Below, in pieces: positions 11,313 through 22,799 of a DNA stretch of 64,000 nucleotides. Made by a program: the position numbers and the translations under genes. Source of the DNA: Mixophyes australis (taxonomy: Eukaryota; Chordata; Amphibia; Anura; Limnodynastidae); the NCBI GenBank assembly GCA_036250195.1, contig JAVHZZ010000012.1, positions 92,686,115 through 92,750,114 of the forward strand, given 5' to 3'. The notes under the pieces are model-generated. The model had not been told where the DNA came from and searched no databases. It saw only the letters and a program-made list of their open reading frames with translations. Numbering within the stretch: the first letter of the stretch is position 1; each line of letters opens with the position of its first letter.

Positions 11313-11885
11313 TGTGCATGCTATTGGCTGTCTTTATATTGCAATAAGATGATATATAATAATGTGCATGCTATTGGCTGGCTTTATATTGCAATAAGAT
11401 GATACATGATAATGTGCATGCTATTGGCTGGCTTTATATTGCAATGAGATTATATATGATAATGTGCATGCTATTGGCTGGCTTTATATTGCAATGAGAT
11501 GATATATGATAATGTGCATGCTATTGGCTGGCTTTATATTGCAATGAGATTATATATAATAATGTGCATGTTATTGGCTGTCTTTATATTGCAATAAGAT
11601 GATATATGATAATGTGCATGCTATTGGCTGGCTTTATATTGCAATGAGATGATATATGATAATGTGCATGGTATTGGCTGGCTTTATATTGCAATGAGAT
11701 GATATATATGATAATGTGCATGCTATTGGCTGGCTTTATATTGCAATGAGATGATATATGATAATGTGCATGATATTGGCTGGCTTTATATTGCTATAAG
11801 ATGATATATAATAATGTGCATGATATTGGCTGGCTTTATATTGCTATAAGATGATATATAATAATGTGCATGATATTGGCCGATC
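11313..11885. repeat. 50-bp minisatellite, about 11-12 copies
   Basis: The unit contains gtgcatgctattggctggct followed by ttatattgcaatgagatga. Starts fall at 11314, 11364, 11414 and so on. Each copy holds an inverted CCAAT word (attgg). It lies downstream of RIT1. Confidence 0.95.
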
Positions 11886-11889
11886 TTAT

Positions 11890-13287
11890 TTGCGACTTAA
11901 TTTTGATAGCATAAGCAATATATCTCTATAATGTATTGCTTGCATGTATTGCTACTGCCACCTACTGTGCAAAGTTAGAATTGGATCACAATTATTTCTG
12001 TAATACTTGAGGTATATAGGACGGTACAGAGTGGGGAGTCTCTTTGTAATATCTGGTGGATGAAGTGACATCCTGCCACAGTCTTCCTGATGTGAATTTG
12101 AACTTTGGGCTTTCTACACATATTCAGACATCATTTGGTTGTATGCTAACCTTATTTAATCGAAGCCAAGTAAAATAATTTATTTTGTGTCAGTCGTTAT
12201 TCTGTCTTGGTGCTAGTATTTTATTGTTCTCCCAGACCACTACTGGAAGTATCTTCTGGTAGCTCAGCAAATTAAGTAATTTATGTGTCCATGGTCACTG
12301 TCAGAATGAAGGACAATACCATGTCAAGCAGGAGGATTTTACCAGACGCACATTCTTCTACATGGGACGTAACAGAACAAACTAAAATATTGTACTAATC
12401 ACTCACTCTTCATTTAGTCATCGTTAGACCGCACCAGCTGTCAGGCCCCAGCATCGGCTCCTTCATCAAGCAATAGTAACTTCTCATCTTATATACAGCC
12501 GAGTATCCTTACACAGCAGGAGAAAACTGTACTGCGATGGTCGGTAGTGTCGCACAACTGTGCAAATACAGCCAGTTACAGGTCAGACCACTCACTGTCA
12601 CCAGTCTGATTTCGCACACAATTAACAAGATTATTGATTACAGCAGACAAGAATTTGTTGAAAACAGTGTTATTGTCACATACAAAAATATACAAAAAGT
12701 GTGCAAATTTCCACATAGAAAAAACAAAATCACAATATAAAATATCAATAAAGATTCCAGAAGTGCTGTAACTACAGGATTCCAGCTCAGTTTTCTTATC
12801 AGCAGTCGTATGAAGGAAGAACTAAGAGGGGTGCTGTAACTAAAATAGTGCCTCCCGTAATCATATCTGGGTGGTCTTTTACCTCATTGTTTTGCCCCTT
12901 GTGGTGTAATTAGAAGATATGCTTTCTATAGCGAACAATAAGCAACTAAACTAGGAGTTGCTGGATACGGTATCGTGTGCTGGGATGGTCAGTAGACGGT
13001 GACCAGATGTTAGTAAGAGAGTACGTGATCCAGACTGTTCTATACGCAGCAGGTATATATCTCCCATGTGCGGTTAGTAAGTGATCATCCCCCCAAATAT
13101 TCACAGCCGAGTGGGATCAGGTAGGGGAGTCCAGTGCAGCTTCGCCTTACAAATAAAATATATATATTACCATACAGCACATCTGTGCTAAAACACTGGC
13201 TCAGACTGCTATTAGAGATGAGAAACAAGTAATACTGCCCCCCCACCCCGGTCCGTGGAACAGACTAGAACTCAGCTCGGTGGCCCT
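11890..13287 (-). other. RIT1: Probable RIT1 3' UTR and downstream flank
   Basis: This is sequence directly after the RIT1 stop on the minus strand. A candidate AATAAA signal lies at 12184-12179, close to an ATTAAA-like word, which would give a 3' UTR of about 1.1 kb. No other coding sequence is visible. The poly(A) assignment is inference. Confidence 0.35.
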
Positions 13288-13515
13288 TCAAGTCACAGAC
13301 GTCTTTTTTCTGAAAGGCGACTTTAATCGCTTCCACAGAGAGGACTTGGGCTTGAATTTGCGCTCGTTCGCCAGGGCCGCCTCCCTCTCCTTCCTGCGGA
13401 TCTCGCGGACCAACGCGTGGAAAACATCATCGATGTAGTAACGGAAGGCGGCGGAGGTTTCAAAAAAGGGGCAGCTAAACTCTCTCGCCAACGAGCTGCC
13501 CTCGTCTTTGGAGAC
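13288..13515 (-). CDS. RIT1: RIT1 coding exon 5 (terminal)
   Basis: The acceptor is TTTCTTCAG before 13515 and the stop is TGA at 13290-13288. It encodes residues 142-216, including the ETSA guanine-contact motif and the RRKEREA helix. The basic tail has no CAAX box. Confidence 0.97.
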   Translation of the reverse strand, partial: VSKDEGSSLAREFSCPFFETSAAFRYYIDDVFHALVREIRRKEREAALANERKFKPKSSLWKRLKSPFRKKTSVT

Positions 13516-16500
13516 CTGAAGAAACAGTTATTAGTATATATGCACACAATACGCTATATATCGCAGAATATGAAGATAGTCATTGAACAGTCCAGTAATT
13601 TGGACCTCGGGGTCCACGTGTCACGTACTTACCTGACGCAGGCGCGAGAGGTCAGATTTATTGCCCACCAGCACAACGGGAGTGTCGTCTGTTCGCCTCA
13701 CACGGTAGATGAGCTGCTTAAACTCACGCGCTTCGTGGAAACTGCGTCGGTCGGTGATGGAATAGCAGATAATAAACCCTTCTCCGGCTCTCATGTACTG
13801 GTCTCGCATAGCAGTGAACTCCGCCTGCAGGGAGAAAATGAGATACAGGTAAGAAGATAGGGCCTGGCGGGCAGTGATATATACAAAAGGCGGACACAGT
13901 GCGTCTATCGGCAGAGATTATACCTAGGACATGAGTGGCATCCTCTGGTCTACGGGATTATATTTATACTCTGTATCCCATAGCTTCCGACTGGGACCAT
14001 GTCCTTTCTCTAGGCCACACTGTATCTAGCATGGATAATCCTTCTCACCATCATTTTCTTCAATCCAGGCCCTCGCACCCCGCCGGATCCTCGCACCCCG
14101 CCTCCCTCCCCCGCCGGATCCTCGCACCCCGCCTCCCTCCCCTGCCGGATCTTCGCACCCCGCCTCCCTCCCCAGCTGTGTCCTCGCACCCCGCCTACCT
14201 CCCCCGCCGGGACCTCGCACCCCGCCTCCCTCTCCCGCCGGGACCTCGCACCCCGCCTCCCTCTCCCGCCGGGACCTCGCACCCCCCTTCCCTCTCCCGC
14301 CGGGTCCTCGCACCCCCCTTCCCTCTCCCGCCGGGACCTCGCACCCCGCCTCCCTCCCCTGCCGGATCTTCGCACCCCCCTTCCCTCTCCCGCCGGGTCC
14401 TTGCACCCCGCCTCCCTCTCTGTACCCAAATTCTCACCCCCTCACATCCCTCTCCTTCTGGCAGCTTGTACAACTTTTTTTTCTCTGAACAACTCCCCTA
14501 AAATGCACCCACCTGTCCTGCTGTGTCCAGAATGTCCAGGTTGGCGGGCTCATCATCTATCCGTATACGTATTTTATAAGCATCCTCTGCAAATGATGAC
14601 AGAAACAGCCGTCACACACCCGGAGAACCATGGCACAGTCATTACCTGAGAAGACGGACAATCGTACTTACCGATAGTAGGGTCATGATCCTCCGGAAAG
14701 CGATGGCTTATGAACTGCATGGTCATAGCTGTGAAGACACAAGTATCATCATTACCAGGAGTAACCCCATCTCATGTTGTCTTTACAGTCTACCCTCCTG
14801 GATGCAGGGATTAGTTCCGTCACCCTGTGCCCACCTCCCCATGTAGCGTAGGAGAAACTGGATCTTACAGCAGCACAAAATAGGATACTACAATAGGGAT
14901 CCCAGGTGTCGCAAACTGTCCACCTAAAACTCTTGTGCTAGAGGGTCTCCCCTCCCCCTCTACAACATCTCCGTCAGGTAGTGCCAGGACCTGAAGTGGG
15001 CATTTAAACCAACAAAAAAAATAGACTTACACAAGCAGTAATTAGTGCATCAGCCCAGACCACGAATGAGCTTAATGATTAAAGTATGTGGTATACAAAT
15101 TATAAGGAGTAAAGAGATCAGAATCAAAGCAAGGGACTCCTGGAGGAGAGTAAATGGAATATTCCTGATCATCACCATAGCTGCCTTCAGGCAACTTCCA
15201 CAATATGAGTACACTTGTAAGGAACTGGATGGTGCGCTACTGGAATACTCCTCAATCAAGTGAAGTTTATGTCTTCTAGGACATAATCTTCACCTCACAC
15301 AAATAAAGTATATGGCCACAAAGCAGGGGGGCATAATCTTCACTTGATCCATACTTCTTACAGCCCCCCTACTCTTACAGCCCCCAGACAGCATCCCTCC
15401 CTGCTCTTACATCACCCAGACAGCATCCCTCCCTGCTCTTACAGCCCCCAGACAACATCCCTCCCTGCTCTTACAGCACCCAGACAACATCCCTCCCTGC
15501 TCTTACAACCCCCAGACAACATCCCTCCCTGCTCTTACAGCCCCCAGACAGTATCTCTCTCTCCCTGCTCTTACAGCACCCAGACAGCATCCCCTCCCTG
15601 CTCTTACAGCCCCCAGACAGCATCCCTCCCTGCTCTTACAGCACCCAGACAGTATCTCTCTCTCCCTGCTCTTACAGCACCCAGACAGCATCCCTCCCTG
15701 CTCTTACAGCACCCAAACAGCATCCCTCCCTGCTCTTACAGCCCCCAGACAGCATCCCTCCCTGCTCTTACAGCCCCCAGACAGCATCCCTCCCTGCTCT
15801 TACAGCACCCAGACAGCATCCCTCCCTGCTCTTACAGCACCCAGACAGCACCCCTCCCTGCTCTTACAGCACCCAGACAGCATCCCTCCCTGCTCTTACA
15901 GCACCCAGACAGCATCCCTCCCTGCTCTTACAGCCCCCAGACAGCATCCCTCCCTGCTCTTACAGCCCCCAGACAGCATCCCTCCCTGCTCTTACAGCCC
16001 CCAGACAGCATCCCTCCCTGCTCTTACAGCCCCCAGACAGCATCCCCTCCCTGCTCTTACAGCCCCCAGACAGCATCCCTCCCTGCTCTTACAGCACCCA
16101 GACAGTATCTCTCTCTCCCTGCTCTTACAGCACCCAGACAGCATCCCTCCCTGCTCTTACAGCCCCCAGACAGCATCCCTCCCTGCTCTTACAGCCCCCA
16201 GACAGCATCCCTCCCTGCTCTTACAGCCCCCAGACAGCATCCCCTCCCTGCTCTTACAGCCCCCAGACAGCATCCCTCCCTGCTCTTACAGCACCCAGAC
16301 AGTATCTCTCTCTCCCTGCTCTTACAGCACCCAGACAGCATCCCTCCCTGCTCTTACAGCACCCAAACAGCATCCCTCCCTGCTCTTACAGCCCCCACAC
16401 AGCATCCCTCCCTGCTCTTACAGCCCCCACACAGCATCTCTCTCCCTGCTCTTACAGCCCACAGACAGCATCTCTCTCCCTGCTCTTACAGCCCACAGAC

Positions 16501-19500
16501 AGCATCCCCTCCCTGCTCTTACAGCCCCCAGACAGCATCCCTCCCTGCTCTTACAGCCCCCAGACAGCATCCCTCCCTGCTCTTACAGCCCCCAGACAGC
16601 ATCCCTCCCTGCTCTTACAGCCCCCAGACAGCATCCCTCCCTCCCTGCTCTTACAGCACCCAGACAGCATCCCTCCCTGCTCTTACAGCCCCCAGACAGC
16701 ATCCCTCTCTGCTCTTACAGCCCCCAGACAGCATCCCCTCCCTGCTCTTACAGCCCCCAGACAGCATCCCTCCCTGCTCTTACAGCACCCAGACAGCATC
16801 CCTCCCTGCTCTTACAGCACCCAGACAGCATCCCTCCCTGCTCTTACAGCCCCCAGACAGCATCCCTCCCTGCTCTTACAGCCCCCAGACAGCATCCCTC
16901 CCTGCTCTTACAGCACCCAGACAGCATCCCTCCCTGCTCTTACAGCACCCAGACAGCATCCCTCCCTGCTCTTACAGCACCCAGACAGCATCCCTCCCTG
17001 CTCTTACAGCACCCAGACAGCATCCCTCCCTGCTCTTACAGCACCCAGACAGCATCCCTCCCTGCTCTTACAGCCCCCAGACAGCATCCCTCCCTGCTCT
17101 TACAGCCCCCAGACAGCATCCCCTCCCTGCTCTTACAGCACCCAGACAGCACCCCTCCCTGCTCTTACAGCACCCAGACAGCATCCCTCCCTGCTCTTAC
17201 AGCACCCAGACAGCATCCCTCCCTGCTCTTACAGCCCCCAGACAGCATCCCTCCCTGCTCTTACAGCCCCCAGACAGCATCCCTCCCTGCTCTTACAGCA
17301 CCCAGACAGCATCCCTCCCTGCTCTTACAGCCCCCAGACAGCATCCCCTCCCTGCTCTTACAGCCCCCAGACAGCATCCCTCCCTGCTCTTACAGCCCCC
17401 AGACAGCATCCCTCCCTGCTCTTACAGCCCCCAGACAGCATCCCTCTCTGCTCTTACAGCCCCCAGACAGCATCCCCTCCCTGCTCTTACAGCCCCCAGA
17501 CAGCATCCCTCCCTGCTCTTACAGCACCCAGACAGCATCCCTCCCTGCTCTTACAGCCCCCAGACAGCATCCCTCCCTCCCTGCTCTTACAGCACCCAGA
17601 CAGCATCCCTCCCTACTCTTACAGCACCCAGACAGCATCCCTCCCTGCTCTTACAGCCCCCAGACAGCATCCCTCCCTGCTCTTACAGCCCCCAGACAGC
17701 ATCCCTCCCTACTCTTACAGCCCCCAGACAGCATCCCTCCCTGCTCTTACAGCCCCCAGACAGCATCCCTCCCTGCTCTTACAGCCCCAGACAGCATCTC
17801 TCCCTGCTCTTACAGCACCCACACAGCATCCCTCCCTGCTCTTACAGCACCCAGACAGCATCCCTCCCTGCTCTTACAGCCCCCAGACAGCATCCCTCCC
17901 TGCTCTTACAGCCCCCAGACAGCATCCCTCCCTGCTCTTACAGCCCCCAGACAGCATCCCTCCCTGCTCTTACAGCCCCCAGACAGCATCCCTCCCTGCT
18001 CTTACAGCACCCAGACAGCATCCCTCCCTGCTCTTACAGCCCCCAGACAGCATCCCTCCCTGCTCTTACAGCACCCACACAGCATCCCTCCCTGCTCTTA
18101 CAGCACCCACACAGCATCCCTCCCTGCTCTTACAGCCCCCAGACAGCATCCCTCCCTGCTCTTACAGCCCCCAGACAGCATCCCTCCCTGCTCTTACAGC
18201 CCCCAGACAGCATCTCTCCCTGCTCTTACAGCACCCACACAGCATCCCTCCCTGCTCTTACAGCCCCCAGACAGCATCCCTCTCTGCTCTTACAGCCCAC
18301 AGACAGCATCCCCTCCCTGCTCTTACAGCACAGACAGCATCCCCTCCCTGCTCTTACAGCACCGACAGCATCCCTCCCTGCTCTTACAGCCCACAGACAG
18401 CATCCCCTCCCTGCTCTTACAGCCCCCAGACAGCATCCCTCCCTGCTCTTACAGCCCCCAGACAGCATCCCTCCCTGCTCTTACAGCACCCAGACAGCAC
18501 CCCTCCCTGCTCTTACAGCACCCAGACAGCATCCCTCCCTGCTCTTACAGCACCCAGACAGCATCCCTCCCTACTCTTACAGCCCCCAGACAGCATCCCT
18601 CCCTGCTCTTACAGCCCCCAGACAGCATCCCTCCCTGCTCTTACAGCACCCAGACAGCATCCCTCCCTGCTCTTACAGCACCCAGACAGCATCCCTCCCT
18701 GTTCTTACAGCACCCACACAGCATCCCTCCCTGCTCTTACAGCACCCACACAGCATCCCTCCCTGCTCTTACAGCCCCCAGACAGCATCCCTCCCTGCTC
18801 TTACAGCCCCCAGACAGCATCCCTCCCTGCTCTTACAGCCCCCAGACAGCATCTCTCCCTGCTCTTACAGCACCCACACAGCATCCCTCCCTGCTCTTAC
18901 AGCCCACAGACAGCATCCCTCTCTGCTCTTACAGCCCACAGACAGCATCCCCTCCCTGCTCTTACAGCACCGACAGCATCCCTCCCTGCTCTTACAGCCC
19001 ACAGACAGCATCCCCTCCCTGCTCTTACAGCCCCCAGACAGCATCCCTCCCTGCTCTTACAGCCCCCAGACAGCATCCCTCCCTGCTCTTACAGCACCCA
19101 GACAGCACCCCTCCCTGCTCTTACAGCACCCAGACAGCATCCCTCCCTGCTCTTACAGCACCCAGACAGCATCCCTCCCTACTCTTACAGCCCCCAGACA
19201 GCATCCCTCCCTGCTCTTACAGCCCCCAGACAGCATCCCTCCCTGCTCTTACAGCACCCAGACAGCATCCCTCCCTGCTCTTACAGCACCCAGACAGCAT
19301 CCCTCCCTGCTCTTACAGCACCCAGACAGCATCCCTCCCTGCTCTTACAGCACCCAGACAGCATCTATCCCTGCTCTTACAGCACCCAGACAGCATCCCT
19401 CCCTGCTCTTACAGCACCCAGACAGCATCCCCTCCCTGCTCTTACAGCACCCAGACAGCATCCCCTCCCTGCTCTTACAGCCCCCAGACAGCATCCCTCC

Positions 19501-22500
19501 CTGCTCTTACAGCCCCCACACAGCATCTCTCTCCCTGCTCTTACAGCACCCAGACAGCATCCCTCCCTACTCTTACAGCACCCAGACAGCATCCCTCCCT
19601 GCTCTTACAGCACCCAGACAGCATCCCTCCCTACTCTTACAGCACCCAGACAGCATCCCTCCCTGCTCTTACAGCACCCAGACAGCATCCCTCCCTGCTC
19701 TTACAGCCCCCAGACAGCATCCCTCCCTCCCTGCTCTTACAGCACCCAGACAGCATCCCTCCCTGCTCTTACAGCACCCAGACAGCATCCCTCCCTGCTC
19801 TTACAGCACCCAGACAGCATCCCTCCCTGCTCTTACAGCACCCAGACAGCATCTCTCCCTGCTCTTACAGCCCCCAGACAGCATCCCTCCCTGCTCTTAC
19901 AGCCCCCAGACAGCATCCCTCCCTACTCTTACAGCCCCCAGACAGCATCCCTCCCTACTCTTACAGCCCCAGACAGCATCTCTCCCTGCTATTACAGCCC
20001 CCAGACAGCATCCCTCCCTGCTCTTACAGCACCCAGACAGCATCCCTCCCTGCTCTTACAGCCCCCAGACAGCATCCCTCCCTGCTCTTACAGCACCCAG
20101 ACAGCATCCCTCCCTGCTCTTACAGCACCCCTCCCTGCTCTTACAGTACCCAGACAGCATCCCTCCCTACTCTTACAGCACCCACACAGCATCCCTCCCT
20201 GCTCTTACAGCCCCCAGACAGCATCCCTCCCTGCTCTTACAGCACCCCTCCCTGCTCTTACAGTACCCAGACAGCATCCCTCCCTACTCTTACAGCACCC
20301 AGACAGCATCCCTCCCTGCTCTTACAGCCCCCAGACAGCATCCCTCCCTGCTCTTACAGCACCCAGACAGCATCCCTCCCTGCTCTTACAGCCCCCACAC
20401 AGCATCCCTCCCTACTCTTACAGCCCCCAGACAGCATCCCTCCCTGCTCTTACAGCACCCAGACAGCACCCCTCCCTGCTCTTACAGCACCCAGACAGCA
20501 TCCCTCCCTGCTCTTACAGCCCCCACACAGCATCCCTCCCTGCTCTTACAGCCCCCAGACAGCATCCCTCCCTGCTCTTACAGCACCCAGACAGCATCCC
20601 TCCCTGCTCTTACATCACCCAGACAGCATCCCTCCCTGCTATTACAGCCGCCAGACAGCATCCCTCCCTGCTCTTACAGCCCCCAGACAGCATCCCTCCC
20701 TGCTCTGACAGCACCCAGACAGCATCTCTCCCTCCCTGCTCTTACAGCCCCCAGACAGCATCCCTCCCTGCTCTTACAGCCCCCAGACAGCATCCCTCCC
20801 TGCTCTTACAGCCCCCAGACAGCATCCCTCCCTGCTCTTACAGCCCCAGACAGCATCTCTCCCTGCTCTTACAGCACCCACACAGCATCCCTCCCTGCTC
20901 TTACAGCACCCAGACAGCATCCCTCCCTGCTCTTACAGCACCCACACAGCATCTCTCTCCCTGCTCTTACATCACCCAGACAGCATCCCTCCCTGCTCTT
21001 ACAGCACCCCTCCCTGCTCTTACAGCACCCACACAGCATCCCTCCCTGCTCTTACAGCACCGACAGCATCCCTCCCTGCTCTTACAGCCCCCAGACAGCA
21101 TCCCTCCCTGCTCTTACAGCCCCCAGACAGCATCCCTCCCTGCTCTTACAGCCCCCAGACAGCATCCCCTCCCTGCTCTTACAGCCCCCAGACAGCATCC
21201 CTCCCTGCTCTTACAGCCCCCAGACAGCATCCCTCCCTGCTCTTACAGCACCCAGACAGCATCCCTCCCTGCTCTTACAGCCCCCAGACAGCATCCCTCC
21301 CTGCTCTTACAGCACCCAGACAGCATCCCTCCCTGCTCTTACAGCCCCCAGACAGCATCCCTCCCTGCTCTTACAGCCCCCAGACAGCATCCCTCCCTGC
21401 TCTTACAGCCCCCAGACAGCATCCCTCCCTGCTCTTACAGCCCACAGACAGCATCCCTCCCTGCTCTTACAGCCCCCAGACAGCATCCCTCCCTGCTCTT
21501 ACAGCCCCCAGACAGCATCCCTCCCTGCTCTTACAGCCCCCAGATAGCATCCCTCCCTGCTCTTACAGCACCCAGACAGCATCCCTCCCTGCTCTTACAG
21601 CCCCCAGACAGCATCCCTCCCTGCTCTTACAGCCCACAGACAGCATCTCTCCCTGCTCTTACAGCACCCACACAGCATCCCTCCCTGCTCTTACAGCCCC
21701 CAGACAGCATCCCTCCCTGCTCTTACAGCCCCCAGACAGCATCCCTCCCTGCTCTTACAGCCCCCAGACAGCATCCCTCCCTGCTCTTACAGCCCCCAGA
21801 CAGCATCCCTCCCTGCTCTTACAGCCCACAGACAGCATCTCTCCCTGCTCTTACAGCACCCAGACAGCATCCCTCCCTGCTCTTACAGCCCCCAGACAGC
21901 ATCCCTCCCTGCTCTTACAGCCCCAGACAGCATCCCTCCCTACTCTTACAGCCCCCAGACCCTCCCTGCTCTTACAGCCCCCAGACAGCATCCCTCCCTG
22001 CTCTTACAGCCCCCAGACAGCATCCCTCCCTGCTCTTACAGCCCACAGACAGCATCCCTCCCTGCTCTTACAGCCCACAGACCCTCCCTGCTCTTACAGC
22101 CCCCAGACAGCATCCCTCCCTGCTCTTACAGCCCCCAGACAGCATCCCTCCCTGCTCTTACAGCACCCCTCCCTGCTCTTACAGCCCAGACAGCATCCCT
22201 CCCTGCTCTTACAGCCCCCAGACAGCATCCCTCCCTGCTCTTACAGCCCCCAGACAGCATCCCTCCCTGCTCTTACAGCACCCAGACAGCATCCCTCCCT
22301 GCTCTTACAGCACCCAGACAGCATCCCTCCCTGCTCTTACAGCCCCCAGACAGCATCCCTCCCTGCTCTTACAGCCCCCAGACAGCATCCCTCCCTGCTC
22401 TTACAGCCCCCAGACAGCATCCCTCCCTGCTCTTACAGCCCCCAGACAGCATCCCTCCCTGCTCTTACAGCCCCCAGACAGCATCCCTCCCTGCTCTTAC

Positions 22501-22751
22501 AGCCCCCAGACAGCATCCCTCCCTGCTCTTACAGCCCCCAGACAGCATCCCTCCCTGCTCTTACAGCCCCCAGACAGCATCCCTCCCTGCTCTTACAGCA
22601 CCCAGACAGCATCCCTCCCTGCTCTTACAGCCCCCAGAGAACAATACTCACCACTCTTCCCCACGCCTCCTGCTCCCAGCATTACCAGCTTATATTCCCG
22701 GGACTGTACGGGTAATGTCGGGGCGCTGACACGTCCAGTAACTGGCTCCAT
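13288..22751 (-). CDS. RIT1: RIT1, Ras-like small GTPase without CAAX (five coding exons)
   Basis: RIT1 is a Ras-subfamily GTPase that signals from the plasma membrane to MAPK pathways. Coding exons join 22751-22652, 14728-14672, 14586-14513, 13824-13633 and 13515-13288, giving 216 codons plus TGA against 219 in human. All junctions are GT-AG and the frame is intact. The P-loop GAGGVGKS is at residues 26-33, switch I HDPTIEDAY at 48-56, DTAGQ at 73-77, NKSD at 132-135 and ETSA at 160-163. The C-terminus is basic ([11 protein letters not shown]) and ends SVT without a prenylation box, as expected for RIT1, which binds membrane through basic and hydrophobic residues. Intron 2 is about 7.9 kb and mostly tandem repeat. 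Confidence 0.97.
13633..13824 (-). CDS. RIT1: RIT1 coding exon 4
   Basis: This is a 192-bp phase 0-0 exon encoding residues 78-141 with the switch II remainder ([17 protein letters not shown]) and NKSD. The acceptor is CTCCCTGCAG and the donor GTAAGTACG. Confidence 0.97.
14072..14440. repeat. 30-bp GC-rich minisatellite in RIT1 intron 4
   Basis: About 12 copies of a unit containing cctcgcaccccgcctccctc and ccgccgg. The sense strand is G-rich. It lies between coding exons 3 and 4, ending about 70 bp from the exon 3 donor. Confidence 0.95.
14513..14586 (-). CDS. RIT1: RIT1 coding exon 3
   Basis: This 74-bp exon encodes residues 53-77: [20 protein letters not shown] then DTAGQ. The acceptor is CATTTGCAG and the donor GTGGGT. 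Confidence 0.95.
14672..14728 (-). CDS. RIT1: RIT1 coding exon 2
   Basis: This 57-bp exon, too short for ORF calling, encodes residues 34-52, [19 protein letters not shown], including the start of switch I. The acceptor is GTCTTCACAG and the donor GTAAGTACG. Confidence 0.95.
14730..15354. other. RIT1 intron 2, unique part
   Basis: This is about 620 bp next to the exon 2 acceptor. No exon or recognised repeat is seen. Short open frames at 15045-15263 have no domain signal. Confidence 0.5.
15355..22637. repeat. 32-bp minisatellite, about 225 copies, in RIT1 intron 2
   Basis: The unit contains cagcatccctccctgctctt followed by acagcccccaga or acagcacccaga. The array spans 7.3 kb with few interruptions; variants include ctctctccctgctc, dropped cagcat blocks and agacagcacccc. 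Since 32 is not a multiple of 3, the frame cycles every 96 bp, and the absence of stops in the unit yields a spurious 2067-residue open frame on the plus strand. In RIT1 sense each copy carries GCTGTAAGAG and a GGGAGGGA run. The array begins about 14 nt after the exon 1 donor. Confidence 0.98.
22652..22751 (-). CDS. RIT1: RIT1 coding exon 1 (start codon and P-loop)
   Basis: ATG at 22751 is preceded by an acceptor TACTTCTTAG ending at 22763, so the exon starts at 22762 with 11 nt of 5' UTR. It encodes residues 1-33, ending in the P-loop GAGGVGKS, and the donor is GTGAGT at 22651. [17 protein letters not shown] is the usual start of the G domain. Confidence 0.96.
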
Positions 22752-22799
22752 CTCACAGGTACCTAAGAAGTATAACAACCCTCATTATAATCATTCATT

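Noticed and set aside
13935..14501. Proline-rich open frame and Gly/Arg-rich antisense frames
   Set aside because: They are the 30-bp GC-rich minisatellite between two RIT1 exons.
15344..21547. A 2067-residue open frame rich in Ser, Pro, Leu and Gln on the plus strand
   Set aside because: It is the 32-bp minisatellite read through; the frame changes every unit, no stop word exists in the unit, and it is antisense inside RIT1 intron 2.
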